Assembly (NCBI GenBank): GCA_003209795.1 | Contig: QCPB01000014.1 | Location: 1-34,849 of the forward strand | Direction of reading: 5' to 3' | Length of the DNA: 34,849 nt | DNA from: Prochlorococcus sp. AG-436-C05 | GTDB lineage: Bacteria; Cyanobacteriota; Cyanobacteriia; PCC-6307; Cyanobiaceae | Shown here: positions 13,626 to 20,764 of the stretch, one piece after another | Layout: the number at the start of each line of letters is the position of its first letter | Numbering within the stretch: position 1 is the first letter of the stretch | Translations under genes and position numbers: made by a program | Notes under the pieces: model-generated | What the model saw: the letters and a program-made list of their open reading frames with translations, nothing else | Told to the model about the DNA's origin: nothing | Databases searched by the model: none

Positions 13626-13802
13626 TGATTAACTCGCCTTTCAAAAATAGGATTAAGTTATTTTGAATCCTAAATAATTTTTACTCGAATATGATTCGAA
13701 AAGATAGTTGTTTCAACTACAAATCACTTCTAATAGAGTAATAATACTCTAGGAATGTCAATGTAATTGGAGGAAAATATAGTTGTAGATCTAGGAGGTC
13801 TT

Positions 13803-13985
13803 ATGAAACTATTTAATCAATTCAATATCCTTTCAAGATACTTAAATGTATTTAACTATGCAGGTTTAAATCTAAATGATACTCCAAAAGAACTTGAGAA
13901 ATGTACTCCTGAGTTTCAAAAATTTTGGGATAAAGAATGTAGAGAAAATCCAACTACTCAAAATTGTTTAATTTATTGCGACTGA
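13803..13985 (+). CDS. 60-residue CLVxCD-family protein, long form
   Basis: MKLFNQFNILSRYLNVFNYA... then ELEKCTPEFQKFWDKECREN and PTTQNCLIYCD at the very C-terminus. The last part follows the family pattern C-x2-N-P-[ST]-x3-C-L-x2-C-D shared with 11496-11642 and 27619-27768. I place the start at ATG 13803 because AGGAGG lies four bases upstream; a TTG at 13767 would give a longer form. Unlike the other two it has no TM-peptide partner next to it. Confidence 0.7.
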   Translation: MKLFNQFNILSRYLNVFNYAGLNLNDTPKELEKCTPEFQKFWDKECRENPTTQNCLIYCD

Positions 13986-14017
13986 GGAATCAGTTAAACA
14001 ATTATTCATAATTAAGA

Positions 14018-14095
14018 TCAAATTTCTGCTTTATTAATAGTCAAATAAATCGAATAACCTATTAAACCAAAAATAATTAAAGTTAAAGCAATCAT
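14018..14095 (-). CDS. 25-residue membrane peptide
   Basis: MIALTLIIFGLIGYSIYLTI..., a single helix followed by NKAEI. The shared TTGACAGTCGAT-type element (14127-14138) lies 32 bases upstream of this ATG, the same distance as in four other genes. This is the main reason to believe it. In size and form it resembles photosystem micro-subunits, but no assignment is made. Confidence 0.5.
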   Translation of the reverse strand: MIALTLIIFGLIGYSIYLTINKAEI

Positions 14096-14126
14096 AAAAA
14101 AACGTGTATTAACATTCCAATTTTAT

Positions 14127-14138
14127 ATCGATTGTCAA
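14127..14138 (-). promoter_or_regulatory. Shared TTGACAGTCGAT-type element, site 4
   Basis: Minus-strand TTGACAATCGAT followed by ATAAAATTG, 32 bases before ATG 14095. TGTTAAT downstream may be the -10 box. Confidence 0.5.
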
Positions 14139-14238
14139 TTTCACAAAGTTTTAATAAAAAACCACAAATTCTTCAGCTTGGAGTTTATTTTCCTTAAATA
14201 TACGGCTGTATAGTTGACCTAAAACTTTCTCAGCAAAT

Positions 14239-14877
14239 TTAAAAAAAACTCATTTGACCATTTTGTTTTTTATTAACTTCTTCTGATACCCATCCATCAG
14301 GTGACCAACCCATCATGATTGGGAGTAACCCTTTTAATTCATCAGCATCTTTAACCTGTTCAGTCCATTGCTCCTCATATCCATAGGGTACAACAACAGG
14401 CATACGGTTATGTAAAGGTTTAACGAGACTATTAGGTTCGGTTGTTAAAACACAGCAACTCTCTAATTCTGCTCCATCAGGTGAAGTCCATTTGCTCCAG
14501 ATCCCTCCTATCCAAAAAGTTTCATAATTCTCTTTTCGAATACGATATTTTTTTTCAAAAAAGCCACTTGCTGGTATTAAGCACCTTTTGTGTTTCCAAC
14601 TTCCACTAAATAATTTTTTCCCCTCAACAGTTTCTGATCTTGCATTAAATGGTTTTGCGTTGCCTTTATCAAATGGGTATTTAGCCCAAGGTGCAATAAA
14701 ACCCCATGTCATAAAGGTTGTTTTCATTCTTCCTTCGTTTTTAATTACCAGAACTGGATTAGAAGGTCTAATCAAATTTTGAGTCTCGTATTTAGTATCG
14801 AGGCCAGTTGGATAATCTTGTTTTAAAACCTTTGGCAAATCTTCAAACTTAGTTTTTAATTCGAATCTGCCACACAT
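14239..14877 (-). CDS. SRAP-family protein (YedK/HMCES type)
   Basis: 212 residues. Met1 is followed by the catalytic Cys2 (MCGRFEL), which forms a thiazolidine link with abasic sites in single-stranded DNA. Other conserved parts are present: RPSNPV, TWGFIAPWAK, NARSET (78-83), CLIPASGFFEK with E108, and HNRMPVV with H156. Length is normal for the family. The role is to shield abasic sites at replication forks. A shared TTGACA-type element lies 69 bases upstream, so its regulation may be common with the other site-bearing genes. Confidence 0.92.
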   Translation of the reverse strand: MCGRFELKTKFEDLPKVLKQDYPTGLDTKYETQNLIRPSNPVLVIKNEGRMKTTFMTWGFIAPWAKYPFDKGNAKPFNARSETVEGKKLFSGSWKHKRCLIPASGFFEKKYRIRKENYETFWIGGIWSKWTSPDGAELESCCVLTTEPNSLVKPLHNRMPVVVPYGYEEQWTEQVKDADELKGLLPIMMGWSPDGWVSEEVNKKQNGQMSFF

Positions 14878-14945
14878 TTATTTTTTTAAAATTTTTTTAA
14901 AATTCACTTCCTTAAGAATAAGGAGCTGATTCGTTTCTATTTTAG

Positions 14946-14957
14946 ATTGACTGTCAA
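14946..14957 (-). promoter_or_regulatory. Shared TTGACAGTCGAT-type element, site 5
   Basis: Minus-strand TTGACAGTCAAT followed by CTAAAATAG, upstream of the SRAP gene. The distance to ATG is 69 instead of about 32 bases. Flanked by CTTTTTAT, as at site 3. Confidence 0.5.
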
Positions 14958-15094
14958 TAAATAAAAAGTTTGAAAAAAGTGTAAATCAAAAATTACAAAT
15001 ACTTGAGATAAATTCTTAAATTATTAAGACTCACTTTTCATTAGCTAATAAATTATTAAATAAATCTCTATTTATTTAGCTGGGACAGGATCAT

Positions 15095-15397
15095 TTAATC
15101 CCTTTTCATATCTTTCTTTTTCTTTTTCTTTTTCTTTTTAACTTTTTTATTAACTGTTTCCGTTTTTTTTTCAATTTCTTCTAGCTTATTTGGGAGTTCC
15201 TTCAAAACTTTTACTTCCTCTTTTCTACTTTCACTTTCTTTTAACTCAATAACTTTTACTGGCTCTTTTTTAACTTTAATTTCTTTGGTATCTAACGCTT
15301 TAGGTTCAAACTTACCTTTGATGAAATTAGCGACAAAAATAAGAATAGGCACGTGTGCTAAACCACCTATTATCACTTTAGTTTCTGAATAAGCCAT
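15095..15397 (-). CDS. One-helix protein with highly charged Lys/Glu tail
   Basis: 100 residues. The N-terminal membrane helix (about 7-26, VIIGGLAHVPILIFVANFIK) is followed by a 70-residue coil-like charged tail ending in a run of nine lysines. The lysine run is encoded by a CTTTTT hexamer repeat (15116-15139), so slippage would add or remove residues without changing frame. It is probably a membrane-anchored protein with a cytoplasmic basic tail. Function unknown. Confidence 0.55.
   Translation of the reverse strand: MAYSETKVIIGGLAHVPILIFVANFIKGKFEPKALDTKEIKVKKEPVKVIELKESESRKEEVKVLKELPNKLEEIEKKTETVNKKVKKKKKKKKKDMKRD
15116..15139. repeat. Four CTTTTT hexamers
   Basis: Perfect hexamer microsatellite inside the 3' part of the gene at 15095-15397, encoding alternating Lys codons. 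A multiple of three, so length changes keep the frame. Confidence 0.7.
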
Positions 15398-15400
15398 TTA

Positions 15401-15817
15401 CTAAGTTAAGAGGATCTGGAATATTTAAGCATAAATAAAATATGTTAATGGCTTGTATTAAGCTGATAAATTTTTTTTCTATAAAAAAGATGGGTTTATT
15501 AGTCAAAATATTTTAGAAATAGGATGATTAAATCCTAGATTAGGAGATAAATTTTAAAAGAATCATCTATTAATCAAGATTAGAAATTATTTGAGATTTA
15601 TTTTCTGAAATTGATTATGCATTTTTTCAGATACAAAAAAAGTAATCAAAATATCCAGTATTAGCGATATATATTTTTGGCATTCCTTAATAGTCTTTTC
15701 TTTTAAATTACTTAAAAATATTTTTCTAAAAAATTTCGTTCAATTTAGATCTAATTGCATTTATAAAATTTGGGGAAGAAAAAATACCAAGGGTTTTATC
15801 CCTTCAATGATATATCA
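15401..15817. other. About 420 bases without a supported gene
   Basis: Only very short frames exist (a 24-residue one on plus from ATG near 15442). There is a small hairpin, TAGGAT/ATCCTA, near 15520-15537. No clear RNA or promoter seen. Confidence 0.3.
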
Positions 15818-15847
15818 ACTTTAAATCAAACATAATTGATTTAAAGT
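15818..15847 (-). terminator. 12-bp perfect hairpin downstream of cupin gene
   Basis: ACTTTAAATCAA/TTGATTTAAAGT with a six-base loop, seven bases after the stop of the minus-strand cupin gene. No strong T-run follows, so termination is likely but not certain. It could instead stabilise the 3' end. Confidence 0.5.
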
Positions 15848-15853
15848 GTAAAA

Positions 15854-16282
15854 TTATCCCTCAGCGGGAATCAGGATTGGAACATCTTTTGCTCCGATTG
15901 CTGCGAACCAAACTATGGCATTCTCTGTTTTATCATTACCCATAGTATGTTTTGGTGTCTTTGGACCAACTATAAAAGAATCCCCTGCTGTATAGGTAAT
16001 ATCTTCCATACCCTCTCTTTTTACAATAATCGTACCTTTCTCAACATTTCCTAATAATGGAATTGGATGAGAGTGAAGAGGCACTATACCTCCTTTATCT
16101 AACTCAACTCTTTGCAATCTTATTTCAGCTTTTCCTTTTGGATATTTGAGAGAATCACCATCCATAGTTTCTGAACCAACAAAGACCTCTTGGACATTAA
16201 CAGGAGATTCTGCAGCTATTGAAATGCTTGGGTTGATCAGCATTAATGCAAAAGCAAATGCTATTAATAAACTCTTTATCAT
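15854..16282 (-). CDS. Secreted cupin-domain protein, paralogue
   Basis: 142 residues, the same length as the cupin at 5079-5507. Signal peptide 1-24 (SIAAES cleavage region). Cupin motif: H70 and H72 (LHSHPIP) and H112 (PKHTM), with the motif glycine in EKG. Both paralogues share the YP(K/R) segment, the H-x-H-P-x-P motif and a hydrophobic end, so they come from one duplication. Exported, metal-binding, substrate unknown. A hairpin follows the gene. Confidence 0.8.
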   Translation of the reverse strand: MIKSLLIAFAFALMLINPSISIAAESPVNVQEVFVGSETMDGDSLKYPKGKAEIRLQRVELDKGGIVPLHSHPIPLLGNVEKGTIIVKREGMEDITYTAGDSFIVGPKTPKHTMGNDKTENAIVWFAAIGAKDVPILIPAEG

Positions 16283-16377
16283 TTAGTTGATTCCTTAAAT
16301 TAAATATATAAGACAATAATATTTAATTTTTAAATACTTGTCAGTACTAGATTTGGATTTTTAATTTTTTAGTCAGT

Positions 16378-16596
16378 TTAGATTTTTTGAGGTTTTCGAT
16401 TGGTTGAATTCCTTCTTAGATTATGAAACCTAAGCTGATTTCTAAAATCCTTATCCCCCCAATAGTAATCATCGTAAAATGTAAAAGCTGACATTGCGAC
16501 ACCTGCTGTAAGTAGAGCTCCAATGATCAAAACAACATAGATAAGAGAATAAGGAGGAACCCAATTAGCAGTTCCAGAAATAATCACAAAAGTCAT
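16378..16596 (-). CDS. 72-residue two-helix membrane protein
   Basis: Hydrophobic segments at about 1-10 and 17-42 (SLIYVVLIIGALLTAGVAMS), then an acidic/aromatic stretch (FYDDYYWGDKDF) and a basic tail (RRNSTNRKPQKI). It belongs to the run of small membrane proteins between 16.4 and 19.1 kb. No named family. Confidence 0.6.
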   Translation of the reverse strand: MTFVIISGTANWVPPYSLIYVVLIIGALLTAGVAMSAFTFYDDYYWGDKDFRNQLRFHNLRRNSTNRKPQKI

Positions 16597-16789
16597 AGTG
16601 ATTAGAAAGGTTAGATTTGCATATACCTATTTTTGCTAATAAAATCAATTTTACTACCTGAAATAAATACCCAATTTAGAAGAATGAACAGAATATAAAT
16701 ATATAGCTTGGGTATAGATAGCCAGCATAAATTTTTTTAAATTATAATCTTCATTAGCGCTTATTCATACTGTTATAGAAAATATTTTA

Positions 16790-17203
16790 TTAATGAAAAG
16801 GTGAAGTGTTATTAGTAGGAGCAATAAATAGGATCTCAAAGATGATTCCAGTTAGGGCCATAGGTAATACCCAAATTCCAATAAATCTATGATCAAAAAA
16901 TCTTAAATTATCATTACCTTTAAAAACATTTTTTAGAGTGGTATATAAAGTTTCGGGTTGTTTATAAGAAGGTGAGATTTTTGATTTTGAGTAAGGTTTA
17001 ACAAAAGAAGATGATTTTAAGAACTTTGAAATTTTCCTAATAAAAAAAATAGGCAAAACCCAAATAGCCAAATATCTACCACCCAGAAACTGTCTTGGAT
17101 TAGGAAGTGCATATTCTTTAATAGATTTATTCTCAGGCATGCCGGATTCTAAATCTTTATATATTTTTTCTAAAGTTTGTTCTTTTACTAATTTATCAAT
17201 CAT
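16790..17203 (-). CDS. 137-residue membrane protein with internal repeat
   Basis: Two copies of a short unit: GGRYLAIWVLPIFFI (about 41-55) and DHRFIGIWVLPMALT (about 104-118). Each is a likely membrane segment preceded by Arg, and they are separated by a polar, basic 45-residue loop. The pattern R-[YF]-[LI]-x-I-W-V-L-P is striking and points to an internal duplication. Family and function unknown. Confidence 0.6.
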   Translation of the reverse strand: MIDKLVKEQTLEKIYKDLESGMPENKSIKEYALPNPRQFLGGRYLAIWVLPIFFIRKISKFLKSSSFVKPYSKSKISPSYKQPETLYTTLKNVFKGNDNLRFFDHRFIGIWVLPMALTGIIFEILFIAPTNNTSPFH

Positions 17204-17244
17204 TTAGTTTTGGATTTGTTCAAATAAAAAGTCTAGTATTTTAA

Positions 17245-17291
17245 AAATATTCCTAACTACCAAAATAACTAAAAAGTAATTAGGAATATTT
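17245..17291. promoter_or_regulatory. 12-bp inverted repeat upstream of 137-residue protein gene
   Basis: AAATATTCCTAA (17245-17256) and TTAGGAATATTT (17280-17291), 23-base spacer, about 40 bases upstream of ATG 17203. Could be an operator or a leader hairpin. Confidence 0.4.
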
Positions 17292-17473
17292 TCTTGGCTA
17301 GGTTCTCAAAGACGGGTTTTATACCGATGTAGAATTTGCCAAATATCTACATTTAATTTATAAACAAAAATCTATCTTTTTCAAAGTAAATAATATACAA
17401 ATACGTGAGTAATTTTTAATTATAAAAGTTGTTTTTAATACAGTATTAAACTTCTTCCTGGAAATAATTTGAA

Positions 17474-17510
17474 ACCTCATTTTCTAAGATTGCAAAAAAG
17501 AAAATGAGGT
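17474..17510. other. 12-bp perfect hairpin in intergenic region
   Basis: ACCTCATTTTCT (17474-17485) pairs with AGAAAATGAGGT (17499-17510), loop of 13 bases. It lies mid-way in a 450-base gene-free stretch (17204-17656), so a small RNA is possible. Confidence 0.4.
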
Positions 17511-17656
17511 CAAAGAGAGGTTCTCATTAAACCGCTTTATCAAAGCTAACGGCTAGTAGATTTCTCTAATTTCTACTTTTATATTTATACATTGAGTTTA
17601 TAATTTCGGGAAGATTTAATTTATACAACTAGGTGTCTAATATTTTATTAATTATT

Positions 17657-17755
17657 TTATTGAAAGGTAATTAATATATTTACAAGACTCATTGAAAGTT
17701 GAAAGAAAGCGAACAGAGAAACTGCAAAAAACAAAAATTGTTCTAATGGGATCAT
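17657..17755 (-). CDS. 32-residue membrane peptide
   Basis: MIPLEQFLFFAVSLFAFFQL... forms one long hydrophobic helix. It lies 25 bases downstream of the PsbY-like 61-residue gene, in the same direction, so it probably belongs to that operon. Unknown family. Confidence 0.45.
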   Translation of the reverse strand: MIPLEQFLFFAVSLFAFFQLSMSLVNILITFQ

Positions 17756-17780
17756 AGTAATTTATAAAATATTTAGTAAA

Positions 17781-17966
17781 TTAATTCTTTGTAAGGAAGA
17801 TATTTTCTATAACAAATTTTCTCTTATTTAAATCATCTTTTATAATCATTTTTTTAGAGTGATTATATATAGATGATTTAAAAGCTCCCCATTTATTAAG
17901 CCAAAATAAAGTGTAAATAAAAGCAAGAATAAAAGGAGTACCGACAATAAAGAATCTTAAATCCAT
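17781..17966 (-). CDS. PsbY-like one-helix protein, 61 residues
   Basis: The N-terminus MDLRFFIVGTPFILAFIYTL resembles PsbY (M-D-x-R-x-x-V-x-x-P-x-x-x-A), and it is clearly paralogous to the first 30 residues of the next gene upstream ([20 protein letters not shown]). The rest (KKMIIKDDLNKRKFVIENIF) is polar and basic. Fifteen bases separate it from the fusion gene. Probably a thylakoid membrane protein. The PsbY link is by motif only. Confidence 0.55.
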   Translation of the reverse strand: MDLRFFIVGTPFILAFIYTLFWLNKWGAFKSSIYNHSKKMIIKDDLNKRKFVIENIFLTKN

Positions 17967-17981
17967 ATTAAAAACATTGAA

Positions 17982-18278
17982 TTAAAAACCCTTAAATTGC
18001 ATCGCAAAAATTGCTCCTAAAAAGAAAACAGTTGGAATTCCTAAAGCATTAACAGCTAATGTCCTTACAGTAAAAACAGGATATCCCTCTGAAGGTCTCC
18101 CTCTATCAGGAACAATAGCCGAGTCTTCCCATACTTGATAATTTTTAAAAGGAGTGACTCCTTGTTTAGGTAACCCTACAGGTGTCAATCTAAATACATC
18201 CCATTTCCCTAGCCAAAATACTGTGAAGATCCAGGCAAAAATAATTGGAGTAATTACTAATAAGACTCTAAAATCCAT
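17982..18278 (-). CDS. PsbY-like/PsbF-like fusion protein lacking the heme histidine
   Basis: 98 residues. Residues 1-24 are PsbY-like ([20 protein letters not shown]). Residues 66-95 match PsbF, the cytochrome b559 beta subunit: [20 protein letters not shown] then [10 protein letters not shown], against YPIFTVRWLAVHALAIP-type sequences. In PsbF the histidine of RWLAVH binds heme; here position 77 is Asn and Trp is Thr, so heme cannot be held in the usual way. It may replace or block a b559 subunit, or assist photosystem II assembly. The linker contains [15 protein letters not shown]. Confidence 0.7.
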   Translation of the reverse strand: MDFRVLLVITPIIFAWIFTVFWLGKWDVFRLTPVGLPKQGVTPFKNYQVWEDSAIVPDRGRPSEGYPVFTVRTLAVNALGIPTVFFLGAIFAMQFKGF

Positions 18279-18485
18279 TTTTTAATAATTAATTTGATAC
18301 CTATTTTGACCTTAATTAAATCACTTAATATTCAATAGTTAACTTATATTTAATTAAGAACAACTATAAACATAGATTTTGATCATTAATCACAATAGAA
18401 AATGATTTATTGTTTTACTCAAAGTATATTTTTAAAAATTACATACATATATCTAGTGTAGATTTGAATTGAACTCAATAAATCT

Positions 18486-18854
18486 ATGGAGACATTTAGA
18501 TTCCTACTTTTTGGTATTGCTGGAGTTAGTGTGATCTTTTGGGTCGCAGTAATAGCTTTATGGCATACATATATGTTCCCAACTTTTTTTAAAGAAGATA
18601 AAGGTCTAGATTCTTTTATAGTTGATGAGAAAACTACTACTTTGGAACCTATTCTTGGTGATTTAGTTAAAATTAATACTTTGAAAAGTAGACAAAAGTA
18701 TTCAATGAAAAACCTTGTAATAGCTGACTTTACCTCTATTCAAAATGATTTTAAATTAAATAAATTATATACAACTGTAATGATTGGAGTTTCATGCGCA
18801 ACTTTTATTTTTCTTACTTACGGATTAAGTAGCTCTATTACAAAGGTAAATTAA
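18486..18854 (+). CDS. 122-residue membrane protein, two helices
   Basis: Membrane segments at about 4-30 (RFLLFGIAGVSVIFWVAVIA) and 96-116 (TVMIGVSCATFIFLTYGL), with a polar 65-residue loop between. It is transcribed away from the PsbF-like fusion gene and is directly followed by a 27-residue peptide gene (18855). Family unknown; its neighbours suggest a thylakoid-related role. Confidence 0.55.
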   Translation: METFRFLLFGIAGVSVIFWVAVIALWHTYMFPTFFKEDKGLDSFIVDEKTTTLEPILGDLVKINTLKSRQKYSMKNLVIADFTSIQNDFKLNKLYTTVMIGVSCATFIFLTYGLSSSITKVN

Positions 18855-18938
18855 ATGGAATCAATATATACTTTAGTCTTTTTAACTTGCATCATTTTTT
18901 TTATCTTTGATTCTGTCAAAGATTTAAATATTAAATAA
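18855..18938 (+). CDS. 27-residue membrane peptide
   Basis: MESIYTLVFLTCIIFFIFDS... starts immediately after the previous stop (TAAATG). One helix plus short charged tail KDLNIK. Probably translated by re-initiation in a two-gene operon. Confidence 0.5.
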   Translation: MESIYTLVFLTCIIFFIFDSVKDLNIK

Positions 18939-18955
18939 CAAATAAATTAATGGTT

Positions 18956-19102
18956 CTACTTTTTTTTGCCAGCGAATAAAATTCTTCGTCTGATATAAAA
19001 GAATACTATTGTAGTTATTATCATTACAGGCGGATGAAATGATATTGAATTTAAGTATTCATAGAAACTAAAATTTTCCAATAACTTTGTAAATAATTTC
19101 AT
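18956..19102 (-). CDS. 48-residue one-helix protein
   Basis: MKLFTKLLENFSFYEYLNSI..., a membrane segment (about 25-37, PVMIITTIVFFYI) and a basic end (RRRILFAGKKK). A perfect FNR/CRP-like palindrome lies 28 bases upstream. It converges on the 18855-18938 peptide. Unknown family. Confidence 0.5.
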   Translation of the reverse strand: MKLFTKLLENFSFYEYLNSISFHPPVMIITTIVFFYIRRRILFAGKKK

Positions 19103-19130
19103 AGAACTATATCCTAGCCATCAAATTTTT

Positions 19131-19146
19131 ATTGATTTAAATCAAT
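19131..19146. promoter_or_regulatory. Perfect CRP/FNR-like palindrome
   Basis: ATTGATTTAAATCAAT contains TTGAT-N4-ATCAA exactly, the FNR-type half-sites. It lies 28 bases upstream of ATG 19102 and may control that gene. AT-rich palindromes also arise by chance here. Confidence 0.35.
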
Positions 19147-19520
19147 CAATTCTAAGTATAAAATGCTCGTTAAATTTGTCTTAAATAATATTTTTAAGAT
19201 AAACTGCGTAAAAATTTTGTCTAATTTTTCATAATAAACTTTGCAAAATTAGGTTAAATATTTATTTTATAAACAGACTATGTTTTATCCAATTTACTTC
19301 AACTTATTTCCTTTTATAGAATCTATAATATCTTTATTTTTTGATAGAGCTTGTCTAGAATAAGAAATTTTCCGAACTTTAAAACTATTGCCATGAATCA
19401 AGATCCATTGTTAATTATCCACTAGTTAGGTTTGCTAAATGTAATAAGTTCTTTTAAATTTCACTTCCATGAAGTAAATAGGTTAGGTATAACTAGGATA
19501 AAAGGAATTGCCTTGGCGCC
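19147..19520. other. About 370 bases without a gene
   Basis: No credible frame. The last part (from about 19440) may be the body of a small RNA ending at the hairpin 19521-19550. Confidence 0.3.
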
Positions 19521-19550
19521 AGGAGTTGTTGATGGGTAACTCCTCTTTTC
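19521..19550 (+). terminator. Rho-independent terminator, possible small RNA end
   Basis: AGGAGTT/AACTCCT, 7 bp with a 10-base loop, followed by CTTTTCT. No plus-strand protein gene precedes it within 580 bases, so it may end a small RNA. The AGGAGTT arm could pair as an anti-Shine-Dalgarno-like element. Confidence 0.45.
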
Positions 19551-19580
19551 TACTTAAGAGTTAAAAAAGCTTTTTAACAA

Positions 19581-19652
19581 ATGAAGATCTCTTCTAAAAC
19601 ACTTAGCTTGTTTCTTAATTTACTTTATGTGATTTGTGTCTTTGTTATTTAA
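19581..19652 (+). CDS. Possible 23-residue membrane peptide
   Basis: MKISSKTLSLFLNLLYVICV... is basic then hydrophobic, like a bare membrane anchor. No Shine-Dalgarno sequence and no paralogue. Confidence 0.25.
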   Translation: MKISSKTLSLFLNLLYVICVFVI

Positions 19653-19784
19653 AAAACTATTCTTAATTATTCTTTTTCCATCTTATGATTAATTTGATTG
19701 TTCTTTATCATAAAAAGTCAAAATATCTGTTTACCTATTACTAGGTAGCATGTTCTAATCTTTGCGTCTTTATCATTACTGCGA

Positions 19785-20024
19785 ATGCATAAGAAAATGA
19801 AATTGAATTCTGTTTTTAGAAATTTTAGAATCCCAATTATTTACTTTTATTTGTTTCTGAATTTCAATTCTTTTTCTTATGCACATATGAAAGGTACATT
19901 TACTTCTGAAAATAAAGCCGCAAAAAAATCATTAGAACTTGGTTGCATAGGTACACACAAAAATAAAGATAAATGGCTTCCATGTAAGAACGAAAAAGAA
20001 TTACATAAGTACTTAAGAAAATAA
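19785..20024 (+). CDS. DUF3721 protein with signal peptide, copy 1
   Basis: 79 residues. The N-terminal signal peptide (about 1-33, IPIIYFYLFLNFNSFSYA) is followed by one DUF3721 unit: ENKAAKKSLELGCIGTHKNK-DKWLPC, with conserved G-C-x-G-x-H and W-x-P-C. The two cysteines and His probably form a disulfide or metal site outside the cytoplasm. Function of the family is unknown. The Met of the usual WMPC is Leu here. Two more copies are at 22122-22565 and 22573-22830. Confidence 0.8.
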   Translation: MHKKMKLNSVFRNFRIPIIYFYLFLNFNSFSYAHMKGTFTSENKAAKKSLELGCIGTHKNKDKWLPCKNEKELHKYLRK

Positions 20025-20039
20025 ATGAAAGGCTTAGAA

Positions 20040-20285
20040 ATGAACAAAACTAAAATACATAGAAAAGTAGCATCACTTTCTGCAATCCCTTTATTAGTTA
20101 CTCTTATATCTGGGACTATCTATAGTTTTCTTCAGCCATTTGGAGTAGATGCTTTTTGGTTGATAAAATGGCATACCGGTAATTTTGGTATTCTCAATTT
20201 GCAGCCATTTTATTCGATATTGATTGGCATCTCATCGATAATCTCTGTGGTATCTGGAATTAATTTATTGAAAAATAATTCTTAG
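20040..20285 (+). CDS. PepSY-TM-like membrane protein, 81 residues
   Basis: Two to three helices: KIHRKVASLSAIPLLVTLIS, LIKWHTGNFGI and PFYSILIGISSIISVVSG. The R/K-I-H-R-K start and WHTGNFG recall the iron-regulated PepSY-associated membrane proteins, where histidines in helices can bind heme; this is a short form. The start at 20040 is chosen because AAAGG lies eight bases upstream; an ATG at 20025 directly follows the previous stop. It is in an operon with the DUF3721 gene. Confidence 0.55.
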   Translation: MNKTKIHRKVASLSAIPLLVTLISGTIYSFLQPFGVDAFWLIKWHTGNFGILNLQPFYSILIGISSIISVVSGINLLKNNS

Positions 20286-20494
20286 ATATAATCTAAAAAG
20301 TGGAAAATTTATCTATTCTCTGAGTATTTATTATTCCACTAATCCTCATTTTCGTTTTATTTATTTTTTGCCTAATTAAGACTGTAAGAGTTGGATATTC
20401 TTTTTTTATAGTATCAAAATATCTTTAATTATTATTTTATATTTTGATCATTGTTTTTGATTTTTTAGTAATTACATAGTCCCTAAATCTATAC

Positions 20495-20553
20495 TTCAAT
20501 TCATTTGAAAAGTTAATCAAATGGTTTTATGTGTTCGATCAAAGGAACAAAAA
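20495..20553. repeat. 56-base dispersed repeat, copy 2
   Basis: See 12023-12078. This copy is not next to any gene; it lies in a 365-base gene-free region (20286-20650). Confidence 0.5.
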
Positions 20554-20650
20554 TATATCCATTTCTTTTTTTAGATTTTTTAGTTAAATTAAAAGTTCAA
20601 TAAGTTAATTACCAATTAAAAGCAAATTAACTATTACGGAAGTAATTTCT

Positions 20651-20764
20651 ATGCAATTAAATATGATTCATTCTTTTTTGTTTCTAGAGGAATTAATCTT
20701 CGCTCTTAGTACAAGAGTTATTGTCAGAGCAGCACTAAGTATAAAAGCATCTATTAACAAGTGA
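20651..20764 (+). CDS. Possible 37-residue peptide
   Basis: MQLNMIHSFLFLEELIFALS... then TRVIVRAALSIKASINK; amphipathic and basic at the end. GGAAG lies eight bases before the ATG. No relatives known to me. Confidence 0.35.
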   Translation: MQLNMIHSFLFLEELIFALSTRVIVRAALSIKASINK

